Origin: Streptomyces mirabilis | GTDB taxonomy: Bacteria; Actinomycetota; Actinomycetes; Streptomycetales; Streptomycetaceae | Length of the DNA: 64,000 nucleotides | Assembly (NCBI RefSeq): GCF_018310535.1 | Contig: NZ_CP074102.1 | Span: 5,022,001 to 5,086,000 of the forward strand | Direction of reading: 5' to 3' | Program-made: the position numbers and the translations under genes | In this document: positions 9,022-17,555 of the stretch, one piece after another | How the letters are laid out: the number at the start of each line of letters is the position of its first letter | How positions within the stretch are numbered: the stretch's first letter is position 1 | Notes under the pieces: model-generated | What the model saw: only the letters and a program-made list of their open reading frames with translations | Databases searched by the model: none | What the model was told of the DNA's origin: nothing

Positions 9022-10458
9022 TCAGGTGCGCCGCTCCAGCAGTACGTAGCCGTAGGCGGCGCCCACGACGTCGTACGCGGCACGGGGGTGCAGGCGGCCC
9101 GCGTACGCCTGGACGTCCTGGATCGAGTGGTCGGAGTCGTCGAGGGCGATGAAGTCCGGGGTGACGCCACCGGTGCCGCCCGTCCAGAAGACCCGGCAGC
9201 GTGCGACGAGCCGACTGCTCGGGCCGACGTTCGCCTCGACGCTCGCCCCGTCCGGGACTCGCGCCAGCAGCCGTTCGACGGCACTCACGCGCGCGGGCTT
9301 GCGATACGCGGCGGACTCGCCCAGCACGGACAGCGGGAGCGAGGTCGTCAGCGCGAGCGCGGCCGCGACGACGGCCGTGGGCAGGTGCAGCGCGTACGAG
9401 CGCAGCCACGGGCGCGGGCTCCAGCGGGCCCGGGAGAGCGCGTCGGCGAGGGCGAGGGAGAGGACCGGCATCAGGACGGCGCTGTAGTGCCAGTCCGTGC
9501 CCCAGTAGTGCGGGTCGGAGGAGAGGAAACGCCAGCCCAGGGTCGGCAGGGCGACCAGGAGGAGCGGGGAGCGCAGGGCGAGCAGACCGGTGGTGGGGAT
9601 CAGCAGCCAGGCGAGGGTGCGGATTTTGGTGCCCAGGCCGTCGAGGGGATCACCGCCAGCCTTGTCCCAGTAGGGGTAGGTGTCCGCGGTGCTGAACGCC
9701 GGGATCACCACCATGAGGGTGAGCACCGCGGCCAGCACTCCGAGGGCGGCGCCCCCGAGCGCGCACAGGGCCGTACGCGGGGCGGCCTTCCGGGCCCGCC
9801 CCGCGACGACCAGGGCGATCGCGGCCAGGGTGAGCCCGAGGTCCTCCTTGACGAGGACCAACGGGAACGCCCACAGGAGGGTCGCGCGCCACCGTCGCTC
9901 CAGGACCGCTTCCAGGGCGAAGGCGATCAGCGGGACGGCGAAGCAGATCTCGTGGAAGTCGAAGTCGACGGCGCGCTGGATCCCCCACGACAGCCCGTAC
10001 GCGAGGCCCAGCGCGAGTCCCCGGGAGCGGCCGAGGAGCCGGGCGGCGGCACGGGTGACCGGGACCGCGGACAGGGCCAGCAGCGCGGCCTGGGCGACGA
10101 GGAGGGTGACCGGGGTGGGGAAGAGGCGGTAGGCGGGCGCGATGAGGGCGGTGACCGGGCTGAAGTGGTCGCCGAGGAGGTTGCTGCCCGGGCCCTTGAG
10201 ATCGGCGACGGGGGCGCGCAGGTGGGCGTAGGCGCGGACGGCCTGCTCGAAGATGCCGAGGTCCCAGGAACGGGTCGCCAGATGCCGCCAGCGGCAGACC
10301 GACAGGGTCGCGTACGCGGTGAAGAACAGGACCGCCAGGAGCTGGGGGTCGCGAGGGCGCCGGTCATGGCCGGGGACGGCCGTGACCGGCGGGGGTATGG
10401 GAGCGCTGTCGGTTCTTGGGGCGGTGGCGGTGTCGGCGGGGGTCGGGTTCGAGCTCAT
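9022..10458 (-). CDS. DUF2079 family polytopic membrane protein
   Basis: 478 residues. Family features are the first span LLAVLFFTAYATLSVCRWRHL, the conserved SWDLGIFEQAV motif, the DHFSPV motif and DFHEICFAVPLIAFALEA, with about ten membrane helices. DUF2079 proteins resemble GT-C type membrane glycosyltransferases in topology and in the placement of their acidic loop residues, but no reaction is established. The start follows GGGAG at 5 nt spacing. The first 30 residues are Pro/Thr-rich and probably cytoplasmic. Monocistronic, convergent with the ABC operon and divergent from mfd. Confidence 0.85.
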   Translation of the reverse strand: MSSNPTPADTATAPRTDSAPIPPPVTAVPGHDRRPRDPQLLAVLFFTAYATLSVCRWRHLATRSWDLGIFEQAVRAYAHLRAPVADLKGPGSNLLGDHFSPVTALIAPAYRLFPTPVTLLVAQAALLALSAVPVTRAAARLLGRSRGLALGLAYGLSWGIQRAVDFDFHEICFAVPLIAFALEAVLERRWRATLLWAFPLVLVKEDLGLTLAAIALVVAGRARKAAPRTALCALGGAALGVLAAVLTLMVVIPAFSTADTYPYWDKAGGDPLDGLGTKIRTLAWLLIPTTGLLALRSPLLLVALPTLGWRFLSSDPHYWGTDWHYSAVLMPVLSLALADALSRARWSPRPWLRSYALHLPTAVVAAALALTTSLPLSVLGESAAYRKPARVSAVERLLARVPDGASVEANVGPSSRLVARCRVFWTGGTGGVTPDFIALDDSDHSIQDVQAYAGRLHPRAAYDVVGAAYGYVLLERRT

Positions 10459-10599
10459 GCGGCTCCCGGTACGTGATCACGTGTCACGGGGTATACGCCG
10501 GGGACGTGGGAAGTGGTTGACGGTTGGGGGTGGGGTGTGGTGCGGGTCACTTCCAGTGGGGTGGGACGGAGTCGGCTGGGCCGGGTTGTTCGGCTGCGG

Positions 10600-10675
10600 G
10601 CCGGTGGGGGCTGGGCGCGCCCCGCGGCGGAGCCGCATATAGACACAGCCCCGCGCCCCCAAGACGGGGCTGCGC
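10600..10675. repeat. Dispersed repeat B, copy 1, in the 352-nt spacer before mfd
   Basis: GCGGCGGAGCCGCA (10624-10637) is followed a few nt later by ACAGCCCCGCGCCCC. The same arrangement recurs at 52920-52955, in both places after a GGTGGGGGCTGG/T lead-in. The rest of the 10459-10810 spacer holds a possible -10 (TAGGCT, 10736-10741) about 75 nt before mfd, without a convincing -35. Confidence 0.65.
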
Positions 10676-10810
10676 CCCGATTCCCTGCCCGGACCCGTCC
10701 ACCTCTTGCGTCTCACAGGGAGCGCGGCGCCGTCGTAGGCTGGACAACCCCGGCCCGTCGAGACGTGTCGGGCGGTTCGCGTTGCCCTCTCTCCGGGATG
10801 GAAGCCCTTC

Positions 10811-13800
10811 ATGAGCCTGCACGGTCTGCTCGACGCCGTCGTCAAGGACGCCGCCCTCGCGGAAGCGGTGAAGGCCGCCACCGACGGCAACCGGATGCAC
10901 ATCGACCTGGTCGGCCCGCCCGCCGCCCGCCCCTTCGCGGTGGCGGCCCTGGCCCGCGACGCCGGCCGCCCCGTACTGGCCGTGACGGCGACGGGACGCG
11001 AGGCCGAGGACCTGGCCGCGGCGCTCAGGTCCCTCCTCCCGGCCGACACGGTCGTGGAGTACCCGTCGTGGGAGACGCTCCCGCACGAGCGGCTCTCCCC
11101 CCGGTCGGACACCGTCGGCCGCCGTCTCGCCGTGCTGCGCCGCCTGGCGCACCCGCGCCCGGACGACCCCGAGACCGGCCCGGTGTCGGTCGTCGTCGCC
11201 CCGGTACGCTCGGTGCTTCAGCCGCAGGTCAAGGGCCTGGGAGACCTGGAGCCGGTCGCCCTGCGGACGGGGCAGAGCGCTGACCTCGGCGGGATCGTCG
11301 AGGCGCTCGCGGCAGCCGCGTACTCCCGGGTCGAGCTCGTCGAGAAGCGCGGCGAGTTCGCCGTGCGCGGCGGCATCCTGGACGTCTTCCCGCCCACCGA
11401 GGAGCACCCCCTCCGGGTGGAGTTCTGGGGCGACGACGTCGAGGAGATCCGTTACTTCAAGGTCGCCGACCAGCGTTCCCTCGAGGTCGCCGAGCACGGA
11501 CTGTGGGCGCCGCCCTGCCGCGAGCTGCTCCTGACGGACGAGGTGCGCCGACGGGCGGCCCGGCTCGCCGAGGAACACCCCGAGCTGGGCGAACTGCTCG
11601 GCAAGATCGCCGAGGGCATCGCCGTGGAAGGAATGGAGTCGCTGGCTCCGGTCCTCGTCGACGACATGGAACTGCTGCTCGACGTCCTGCCCAAGGGCTC
11701 GATGGCCGTCGTCTGCGACCCGGAGCGGGTGCGGACGCGGGCCGCGGACCTGGTGGCGACCTCGCACGAGTTCCTGCAGGCGTCCTGGGCGGCGACGGCC
11801 GGGGGCGGCGAGGCCCCCATCGACGTCGGCGCGGCCTCCCTGTGGGCCATCGCGGACGTCCGCGACCGGGCGCGCGAGCTGGACATGATGTGGTGGTCGG
11901 TGTCGCCGTTCGCGGCCGACGAGGAACTGGACGCGGACACCCTCAAGCTCGGCATGCACGCCCCCGAGACCTACCGCGGCGACACGGCCAGGGCGCTCGC
12001 CGACACCAAGGGCTGGCTCGCGGACGGCTGGCGCACGGTGTACGTCACCGAGGCGCACGGCCCCGCCGCCCGTACCGTCGAGGTCCTCGGCGGTGAGGGC
12101 ATCGCGGCCCGCCTCGACGCGGAGCTGACCGAGCTGACGCCCGCCGTGGTGCAGGTCGCGTGCGGTTCGATCGACTACGGCTTCGTGGACCCGGCGCTCA
12201 GGCTCGCCGTCCTCACGGAGACCGACCTCTCCGGCCAGAAGGCGGCAGGCAAGGACGGCGCGCGCATGCCGGCCCGCCGCCGCAAGACCATCGATCCCCT
12301 CACGCTCGAAGCGGGCGACTACATCGTGCACGAGCAGCACGGTGTCGGCCGCTACATCGAGATGGTGCAGCGGACCGTCCAGGGCGCGACTCGCGAATAC
12401 CTGGTGGTGGAGTACGCCCCGGCCAAGCGCGGCCAGCCCGGCGACCGCCTCTACATCCCCACCGACCAGCTGGAACAGATCACCAAGTACGTCGGCGGCG
12501 AGGCCCCCACCCTGCACCGCCTGGGCGGCGCCGACTGGACGAAGACCAAGGCGCGCGCCAAGAAGGCGGTCAAGGAGATCGCGGCGGACCTGATCAAGCT
12601 GTACAGCGCGCGCATGGCGGCCCCCGGTCATGCGTTCGGTTCCGACACCCCTTGGCAGCGCGAACTCGAGGACGCCTTCCCGTACGCGGAGACCCCCGAC
12701 CAGCTCACGACCATCGCCGAGGTCAAGGAGGACATGGAGAAGACGGTCCCGATGGACCGCCTGATCTGCGGCGACGTCGGCTACGGCAAGACGGAGATCG
12801 CGGTCCGCGCGGCCTTCAAGGCGGTGCAGGACGGCAAGCAGGTCGCGGTCCTGGTGCCGACGACGCTGCTGGTGCAGCAGCACTTCGGGACCTTCTCCGA
12901 GCGCTACTCGCAGTTCCCGGTGAACGTCCGCGCCCTGTCGCGCTTCCAGACCGACACGGAGGCGAAGGCCGTCCTGGAGGGCCTGCGGGACGGCGCGGTG
13001 GACGTCGTCATCGGCACCCACCGGCTGTTCTCCGCCGAGACCAAGTTCAAGGACCTGGGCCTGGTCATCGTCGATGAGGAGCAGCGCTTCGGCGTCGAGC
13101 ACAAGGAGCAGCTGAAGAAGCTGCGCGCCAACGTGGACGTCCTGACGATGTCCGCCACCCCGATTCCCCGTACGCTCGAGATGGCGGTGACGGGCATCCG
13201 GGAGATGTCCACGATCACCACCCCGCCGGAGGAGCGGCACCCGGTGCTGACCTTCGTCGGCCCGTACGAGGAGAAGCAGATCGGCGCGGCCGTCCGCCGC
13301 GAACTGCTGCGCGAGGGCCAGGTCTTCTACATCCACAACCGGGTCGAGTCGATCGACCGGGCGGCGGCGCGGCTGCGTGAGATTGTCCCCGAGGCGCGTA
13401 TCGCGACGGCGCACGGCCAGATGGGGGAGCAGGCTCTGGAGCAGGTGGTCGTCGACTTCTGGGAGAAGAGGTTCGACGTGCTGGTGTCGACCACGATCGT
13501 CGAATCCGGCATCGACATCTCCAACGCCAACACGCTGATCGTGGAGCGCGGCGACAACTTCGGTCTCTCGCAGCTGCACCAGTTGCGCGGCCGGGTGGGC
13601 CGAGGCCGTGAGCGCGGCTACGCCTACTTCCTGTACCCGCCGGAGAAGCCTCTGACGGAGACCGCGCACGAGCGGCTCGCGACCATCGCCCAGCACACGG
13701 AGATGGGCGCGGGCATGTACGTGGCGATGAAGGACCTGGAGATCCGCGGCGCGGGCAATCTGCTCGGCGGCGAGCAGTCGGGTCACATCGCGGGCGTCGG

Positions 13801-14341
13801 CTTCGACCTGTACGTCCGCATGGTCGGCGAGGCGGTCGCGGACTACCGGGCCTCCCTGGAAGGCGGAGTCGAGGAGGAGCCGCCCCTGGAGGTCAAGATC
13901 GAGCTGCCGGTCGACGCGCACGTCCCGCACGACTACGCGCCGGGCGAGCGGCTGCGTCTGCAGGCCTACCGCGCCATCGCCTCCGCCAACACGGAGGAGG
14001 ACGTCAAGGCCGTACGCGAGGAACTCACCGACCGCTACGGCAAGCTGCCCGAGCCGGTGGAGAACCTGCTGCTCGTCGCGGGCCTGCGGATGCTCGCGCG
14101 GGCGTGCGGCGTCGGCGAGGTCGTGCTCCAGGGCAACAACATCCGCTTCGCACCGGCGGAGTTGCGCGAGTCCCAGGAACTCCGCCTCAAGCGGCTCTAC
14201 CCGGGCACGGTCATCAAGCCGGCCGCCCACCAGCTCCTGGTGCCCCGCCCGAAGACGGCGAAGGTCGGCGGGAAGCCGCTGGTCGGGCGGGAGTTGCTGG
14301 GGTGGACCGGGGAGTTCCTGGCGACGATTCTCGGGTCGTAG
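10811..14341 (+). CDS. mfd: Transcription-repair coupling factor Mfd
   Basis: 1176 residues, full length for the family. Domains in order are an N-terminal UvrB-homology region that recruits UvrA, a CarD-like RNA-polymerase interaction domain starting near residue 490 (LEAGDYIVHEQHGVGRYIEM), and the DEAD/RecG-like translocase. The translocase has Walker A GDVGYGKTE at about 653, the DEEQ box (VDEEQRFGVEHKEQ) at about 754 and SATPIPRTLEM after it. Helicase motifs V/VI are at GIDISNANTLIVERGDNFGLSQLHQLRGRVGR, and the C-terminal TRCF domain follows (KLPEPVENLL). Mfd pushes stalled RNA polymerase off lesions and hands the site to UvrAB. ATG preceded by GGAAG. Confidence 0.98.
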   Translation: MSLHGLLDAVVKDAALAEAVKAATDGNRMHIDLVGPPAARPFAVAALARDAGRPVLAVTATGREAEDLAAALRSLLPADTVVEYPSWETLPHERLSPRSDTVGRRLAVLRRLAHPRPDDPETGPVSVVVAPVRSVLQPQVKGLGDLEPVALRTGQSADLGGIVEALAAAAYSRVELVEKRGEFAVRGGILDVFPPTEEHPLRVEFWGDDVEEIRYFKVADQRSLEVAEHGLWAPPCRELLLTDEVRRRAARLAEEHPELGELLGKIAEGIAVEGMESLAPVLVDDMELLLDVLPKGSMAVVCDPERVRTRAADLVATSHEFLQASWAATAGGGEAPIDVGAASLWAIADVRDRARELDMMWWSVSPFAADEELDADTLKLGMHAPETYRGDTARALADTKGWLADGWRTVYVTEAHGPAARTVEVLGGEGIAARLDAELTELTPAVVQVACGSIDYGFVDPALRLAVLTETDLSGQKAAGKDGARMPARRRKTIDPLTLEAGDYIVHEQHGVGRYIEMVQRTVQGATREYLVVEYAPAKRGQPGDRLYIPTDQLEQITKYVGGEAPTLHRLGGADWTKTKARAKKAVKEIAADLIKLYSARMAAPGHAFGSDTPWQRELEDAFPYAETPDQLTTIAEVKEDMEKTVPMDRLICGDVGYGKTEIAVRAAFKAVQDGKQVAVLVPTTLLVQQHFGTFSERYSQFPVNVRALSRFQTDTEAKAVLEGLRDGAVDVVIGTHRLFSAETKFKDLGLVIVDEEQRFGVEHKEQLKKLRANVDVLTMSATPIPRTLEMAVTGIREMSTITTPPEERHPVLTFVGPYEEKQIGAAVRRELLREGQVFYIHNRVESIDRAAARLREIVPEARIATAHGQMGEQALEQVVVDFWEKRFDVLVSTTIVESGIDISNANTLIVERGDNFGLSQLHQLRGRVGRGRERGYAYFLYPPEKPLTETAHERLATIAQHTEMGAGMYVAMKDLEIRGAGNLLGGEQSGHIAGVGFDLYVRMVGEAVADYRASLEGGVEEEPPLEVKIELPVDAHVPHDYAPGERLRLQAYRAIASANTEEDVKAVREELTDRYGKLPEPVENLLLVAGLRMLARACGVGEVVLQGNNIRFAPAELRESQELRLKRLYPGTVIKPAAHQLLVPRPKTAKVGGKPLVGRELLGWTGEFLATILGS

Positions 14342-14389
14342 GGGTTGGAGGAGTCGTACGGATCGGCACGCTGGTGGTGGAGGCCAAGG

Positions 14390-14980
14390 TCACGCCGACG
14401 GTGGCTGGAACAGCATTCCCGTCAGGGTGCGGAAGACCTCCTCGGGGTCCTGGTCGCCGAGCGCGCCGTCCAGGTTGTGGCCGAGGAGCAGCGTGGCGAA
14501 GCCGTGGGCCAGGGACCAGGCGGCGACTCCGGCGAGGCGGGGGTCGGTGCCCGGTTCCGGCACTCGGTCGGAGACGGCCTGGCGCAGGCGGTCCGCGGTC
14601 AGGGCGCGGGCCGTGGTCAGCTCCAGGTCGTTCTCGCGCAGCAGCTCCGGCGTGAACATGACCTGGAAGTGCGCGGGGTGCTCACGCGCGAAGCGTACGT
14701 AGTGGACGCCCGCGTCCCGTAGGTCCGTGGCCTCGGTGAGCGCGGCCGACAACAGCGCGTGGCCCTCGGCCGCGATCGCCGTGAGCAGGCCGGTGCGGTC
14801 CTTGAAGTGGTGGGCCGGAGCCGCGTGCGAGACGCCTGCCCGGCGGGCCAGGTCGCGCAGGCTCAGCGCGGACGGGCCTTCGGCGGCGATGACGTCGAGC
14901 GCGGCGCTCAGGATCGCGCGACGCAGGTCGCCGTGGTGATAGGGACGTTCGGGAGTGGTCTTCGCGGTCTCCATGGTCAT
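14390..14980 (-). CDS. TetR/AcrR-family transcriptional regulator
   Basis: 196 residues. The helix-turn-helix lies at about 30-58 (LSLRDLARRAGVSHAAPAHHFKDRTGLL), the canonical TetR recognition segment. The C-terminal part (AAWSLAHGFATLLLGHNLDG) matches the WHG/TetR_C ligand-binding class. Reading back from the ATG, a TAGATT hexamer could be its -10, leaving a very short leader. It is divergent from the SCO6745-family gene, about 100 nt away, with a near-palindrome between them that is the likely operator, so local repression and autoregulation are expected. Ligand unknown. Confidence 0.9.
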   Translation of the reverse strand: MTMETAKTTPERPYHHGDLRRAILSAALDVIAAEGPSALSLRDLARRAGVSHAAPAHHFKDRTGLLTAIAAEGHALLSAALTEATDLRDAGVHYVRFAREHPAHFQVMFTPELLRENDLELTTARALTADRLRQAVSDRVPEPGTDPRLAGVAAWSLAHGFATLLLGHNLDGALGDQDPEEVFRTLTGMLFQPPSA

Positions 14981-15029
14981 CAGCGTACGCGGAATCTAGG
15001 CATTGACAAGTTCGATGGGTTCGGGCAAT

Positions 15030-15044
15030 CTTGTCAGTGTCAAG
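15030..15044. promoter_or_regulatory. Candidate TetR operator
   Basis: CTTGTCAGTGTCAAG is a 15-bp near palindrome (12 of 15 positions symmetric). TTGACAAG at 15003-15010 also pairs with the left end of this site. It lies between the divergent TetR gene and the SCO6745-family gene, where TetR operators normally occur. TTGACA at 15003-15008 could double as a -35 element. Confidence 0.45.
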
Positions 15045-15080
15045 TTGTCGTGTGGGTGGAACGGGACGAGGGGGTTCGTC

Positions 15081-16034
15081 ATGTCGGAGCACGGTAGTGA
15101 GATGGCCGGGATGGTTCAGGGGGACGGGGCTGTCGGTAGGGAGATCGGGATCGGGACGGGGGCCGGGGTCGAGCTCGGCGAGGTGCGTCGCCTGTGGCAC
15201 CTGCTGGAGCCCCTGCACGCCGTGCTCTACTACGCGCCGGAGGTCTTCGAGGAGTCGGCCGCGCTCGGGTACGTCGGGTCGGCGGAGGAGCGCTGGCCGA
15301 CGTACTTCCCCTTCCGTGCCGCGCCGTTGGGGGCGGTCGGGAGCGAGCGCGTCTCCTCCGCCTTCTACAGCTTCAGCCCGCGGATGGTCGCCGCGCACAT
15401 GGACTCCGCGTGGGACACCGCGAGCCCCGCGGACGTGCTGAAGGCGAGGGAACGGGGGATGGACCGGGCGTACCGCGCGATATTCGGCGACCGCGCGGCG
15501 AGCCCCGAACTCGTCGAGGCCGCAGGGCTGTTGCGCCGCGCCGCCAAGGCCGCGGACACCGCGGGCCGGCCCATGGCCGCGGCCAACGCGGAGCCGGCGT
15601 GGCCGGCCGCCCCGCACCTCCAGTTGTGGCATGCGGCGACGATCCTGCGCGAGCACCGGGGTGACGGCCACCTCGCGGCGCTGCTCGTCGCCGGGCTCGA
15701 CCCCGTCGAAGCGCTCGTGTCCTTCGCGGCGATCGGCGCGGCCTCCGTCGAGCGCTTCGAGAGCCGTGGCTGGAGCCCGCAGGAGTGGAGCGCCGCCCGT
15801 GAGCGCCTCGTCGCGCGCGGCCTCGTGACCGAATCCGGCACCGCCACACCCGCGGGTCGCGAGCTGCGCGCCGAGGTCGAACGTCACACGGACGAACTGG
15901 CCGCCGCGCCCTGGCTCGTCCTCACCCCGTCCGACCGCGGCCGACTGACCGAGCTGCTCGGCGAGTTCTGGGTCGCGGTGCTGGGTTCGGGGCTGCTGCC
16001 GTCGGAGTCCACGCTGGGGATCGGGAAGGTGTGA
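15081..16034 (+). CDS. SCO6745-family (SalK-like) protein
   Basis: 317 residues from the ATG at 15081, with a GAGGGGG ribosome site 6-8 nt upstream. The pattern LEPLHAVLYYAPE near the start, then a YFPFRAAPLGAVG block, FYSFSPRMVAAHMDSAWD and a winged-helix-like C-terminal part (WSPQEWSAARERLVARGLVTE), is that of the SCO6745 family. This family is common in actinomycetes and often labelled SalK-like. It has no proven activity; the C-terminal half resembles a DNA-binding fold. It is controlled, by position, by the divergent TetR regulator. An in-frame start at 15003 is less likely because it would overlap the operator. Confidence 0.75.
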   Translation: MSEHGSEMAGMVQGDGAVGREIGIGTGAGVELGEVRRLWHLLEPLHAVLYYAPEVFEESAALGYVGSAEERWPTYFPFRAAPLGAVGSERVSSAFYSFSPRMVAAHMDSAWDTASPADVLKARERGMDRAYRAIFGDRAASPELVEAAGLLRRAAKAADTAGRPMAAANAEPAWPAAPHLQLWHAATILREHRGDGHLAALLVAGLDPVEALVSFAAIGAASVERFESRGWSPQEWSAARERLVARGLVTESGTATPAGRELRAEVERHTDELAAAPWLVLTPSDRGRLTELLGEFWVAVLGSGLLPSESTLGIGKV

Positions 16035-16213
16035 AGGGGAGGGTGTGGGGGGTGCGTGGGGGTGTGAGCATGCGGGCGTGAGTGCGTGCGGTGCCGGGCG
16101 ACGCAAGTGAAGCCGCCCGCGGGGGTGGAGCCTTGCGGACGGCCTCGGTGTCACAGGTCGATCGGTGGGTGTGTCGTGCCTCGCGCGTCTCCGCGTCTAC
16201 GGCTGACCGGGGT

Positions 16214-16402
16214 CTACGGCTGATCGGGCCGGTCGGTCGGTTCGCGGTCCATGCCCGTCGCGCCCTCGATCTTCTGCTGGGCGTCGTCGACCTGGTCCGT
16301 GTACTTGTTGCCCGTCTTCTCGTTGATCTCCCGTTCCCCGGCGTCGGACATGTCCTTGCCCTTGGACTTCGCCTGATCCTTGAATCTGTCGAAGATGCCC
16401 AT
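16214..16402 (-). CDS. MT0933/Rv0909-type antitoxin-like small protein
   Basis: 62 residues, highly charged, starting MGIFDRFKDQAKSKGKDM and ending in a disordered RPDQP tail. Short proteins of this form are grouped as MT0933-like (Rv0909) antitoxins in actinobacteria, where Rv0909 is paired with toxin Rv0910. No SRPBCC-type toxin gene lies next to it here, so a functioning toxin-antitoxin pair is not supported. A general stress role (CsbD-like composition) is also possible. Spacers of about 160-180 nt on both sides hold nothing recognisable. Confidence 0.65.
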   Translation of the reverse strand: MGIFDRFKDQAKSKGKDMSDAGEREINEKTGNKYTDQVDDAQQKIEGATGMDREPTDRPDQP

Positions 16403-16564
16403 GCGGGAGCTCCTTCCGGAGGTCGGTCACCACCGACGATACGCCCGGCGTGCACCTATTGCCCGTTGAAGGAGGGTATGGCCTGGGCATACCCGCCGCT
16501 ACCGTGGGCACCAGGGAAACGCGCCCTGTACAGGGCGGACCCGGGGAACAAGGGGAGGGGCGTC

Positions 16565-17293
16565 GTGGTGCGTCTGAGGGGTGGGGCGGCTGCTGCCGCA
16601 CTGGTGCTGTTCGTCGTCGGCGCGGGGGTCAGCGGCTGCAAGAAGGACACCACGGGTTCCGCCGGCCCGCAGGGCACGGCGGCCGGCGGCGGCGCCGCGC
16701 TCACCGCCGTGGACTCGCTGACCGTCAAGGGGCGCGCGCCCAAGACGGGCTACAGCAGGGCGAGGTTCGGCACGGCCTGGGCCGACACGGACTCCAACAA
16801 GTGCGACACCCGCGACGACATCCTCAAGCGGGACCTGAAGAACGTGAAGTTCACCGGCGGCACCTGCAAGGTGGTCTCCGGGGCGCTCGACCCGGACCCG
16901 TACTCCGGTAAGGAAGTGACGTACAAGCGCGGCCGCAGCCTGGTGGACATAGACCACCTCGTCGCGCTCTCGGACGCCTGGCAGAAGGGCGCCAAGTACT
17001 GGGACGCGAGCAAGCGGATAGCGCTGGCCAACGATCCGCTCAACCTGCTGTCCGTCGACGCGAGCACCAACCGCAGCAAGGGCGACGGCGACACCGCGAC
17101 CTGGCTCCCGCCCAACAAGGGGTACCGCTGCGCGTATGTGGCCGCGCAGGTGGCCGTGAAGAAGAAGTACGGGTTGTGGGTCACCGGCGGGGAGAAGGCC
17201 GCGATGAAGAAGGTGCTCTCCGAGTGCCCCGGCCAGAAGCTTCCCTCGGGCGGCAATCCGACCCAGGCGCCGAAGCGGTTCACCGCCAACTGA
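16565..17293 (+). CDS. Secreted HNH/DUF1524-type nuclease-like lipoprotein
   Basis: 242 residues from the GTG at 16565 (GGGAGGGG just upstream; the next codon is also GTG). A signal peptide ends in lipobox VSGC, so Cys25 is the probable lipidation site. The C-terminal half has the DUF1524/HNH pattern: VDIDHLVALSDAWQKGA with a metal-binding Asp-His at about residue 130, then LANDPLNLLSVDASTNRSKGD and WLPPNKGYRCAYVAAQVAVK. Members are secreted or surface-anchored DNases of actinomycetes; the reaction is inferred from the DH...N...N arrangement. It lies 262 nt upstream of the giant Rhs toxin and in the same direction. Confidence 0.85.
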   Translation: MVRLRGGAAAAALVLFVVGAGVSGCKKDTTGSAGPQGTAAGGGAALTAVDSLTVKGRAPKTGYSRARFGTAWADTDSNKCDTRDDILKRDLKNVKFTGGTCKVVSGALDPDPYSGKEVTYKRGRSLVDIDHLVALSDAWQKGAKYWDASKRIALANDPLNLLSVDASTNRSKGDGDTATWLPPNKGYRCAYVAAQVAVKKKYGLWVTGGEKAAMKKVLSECPGQKLPSGGNPTQAPKRFTAN

Positions 17294-17555
17294 CGTCGTT
17301 TCATATGGCCTGGCGCAAGGGCGAGATGACGAGAATCTGTCAAGAAGGTGAGGAGTCCGCAAAGGAGTTCACAAGAAGCAAAGGGGCGAGTCGAAACAAG
17401 TCGACTTGGTTCAGCAAGATCCGGTCAAGGTAAGGCCAAAAACGTTCCTCGTGCCTGTTCGCGGCATGTTCACAACAGTCAAGATCAGCGGGTTTTCTGT
17501 GCGTCCCCTGCGCGTTTCCCCTGCCTGATCTCCTTTGACTGTTGGAGTCGAAGCC

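Noticed and set aside
10547..14230. Long minus-strand frame opposite mfd
   Set aside because: Shadow of mfd codon bias; the mfd reading has complete domain order and motifs.
15003..15080. Upstream start for the SCO6745-family gene at 15003
   Set aside because: It would lie in the operator region and has no ribosome site; the ATG at 15081 has GAGGGGG.
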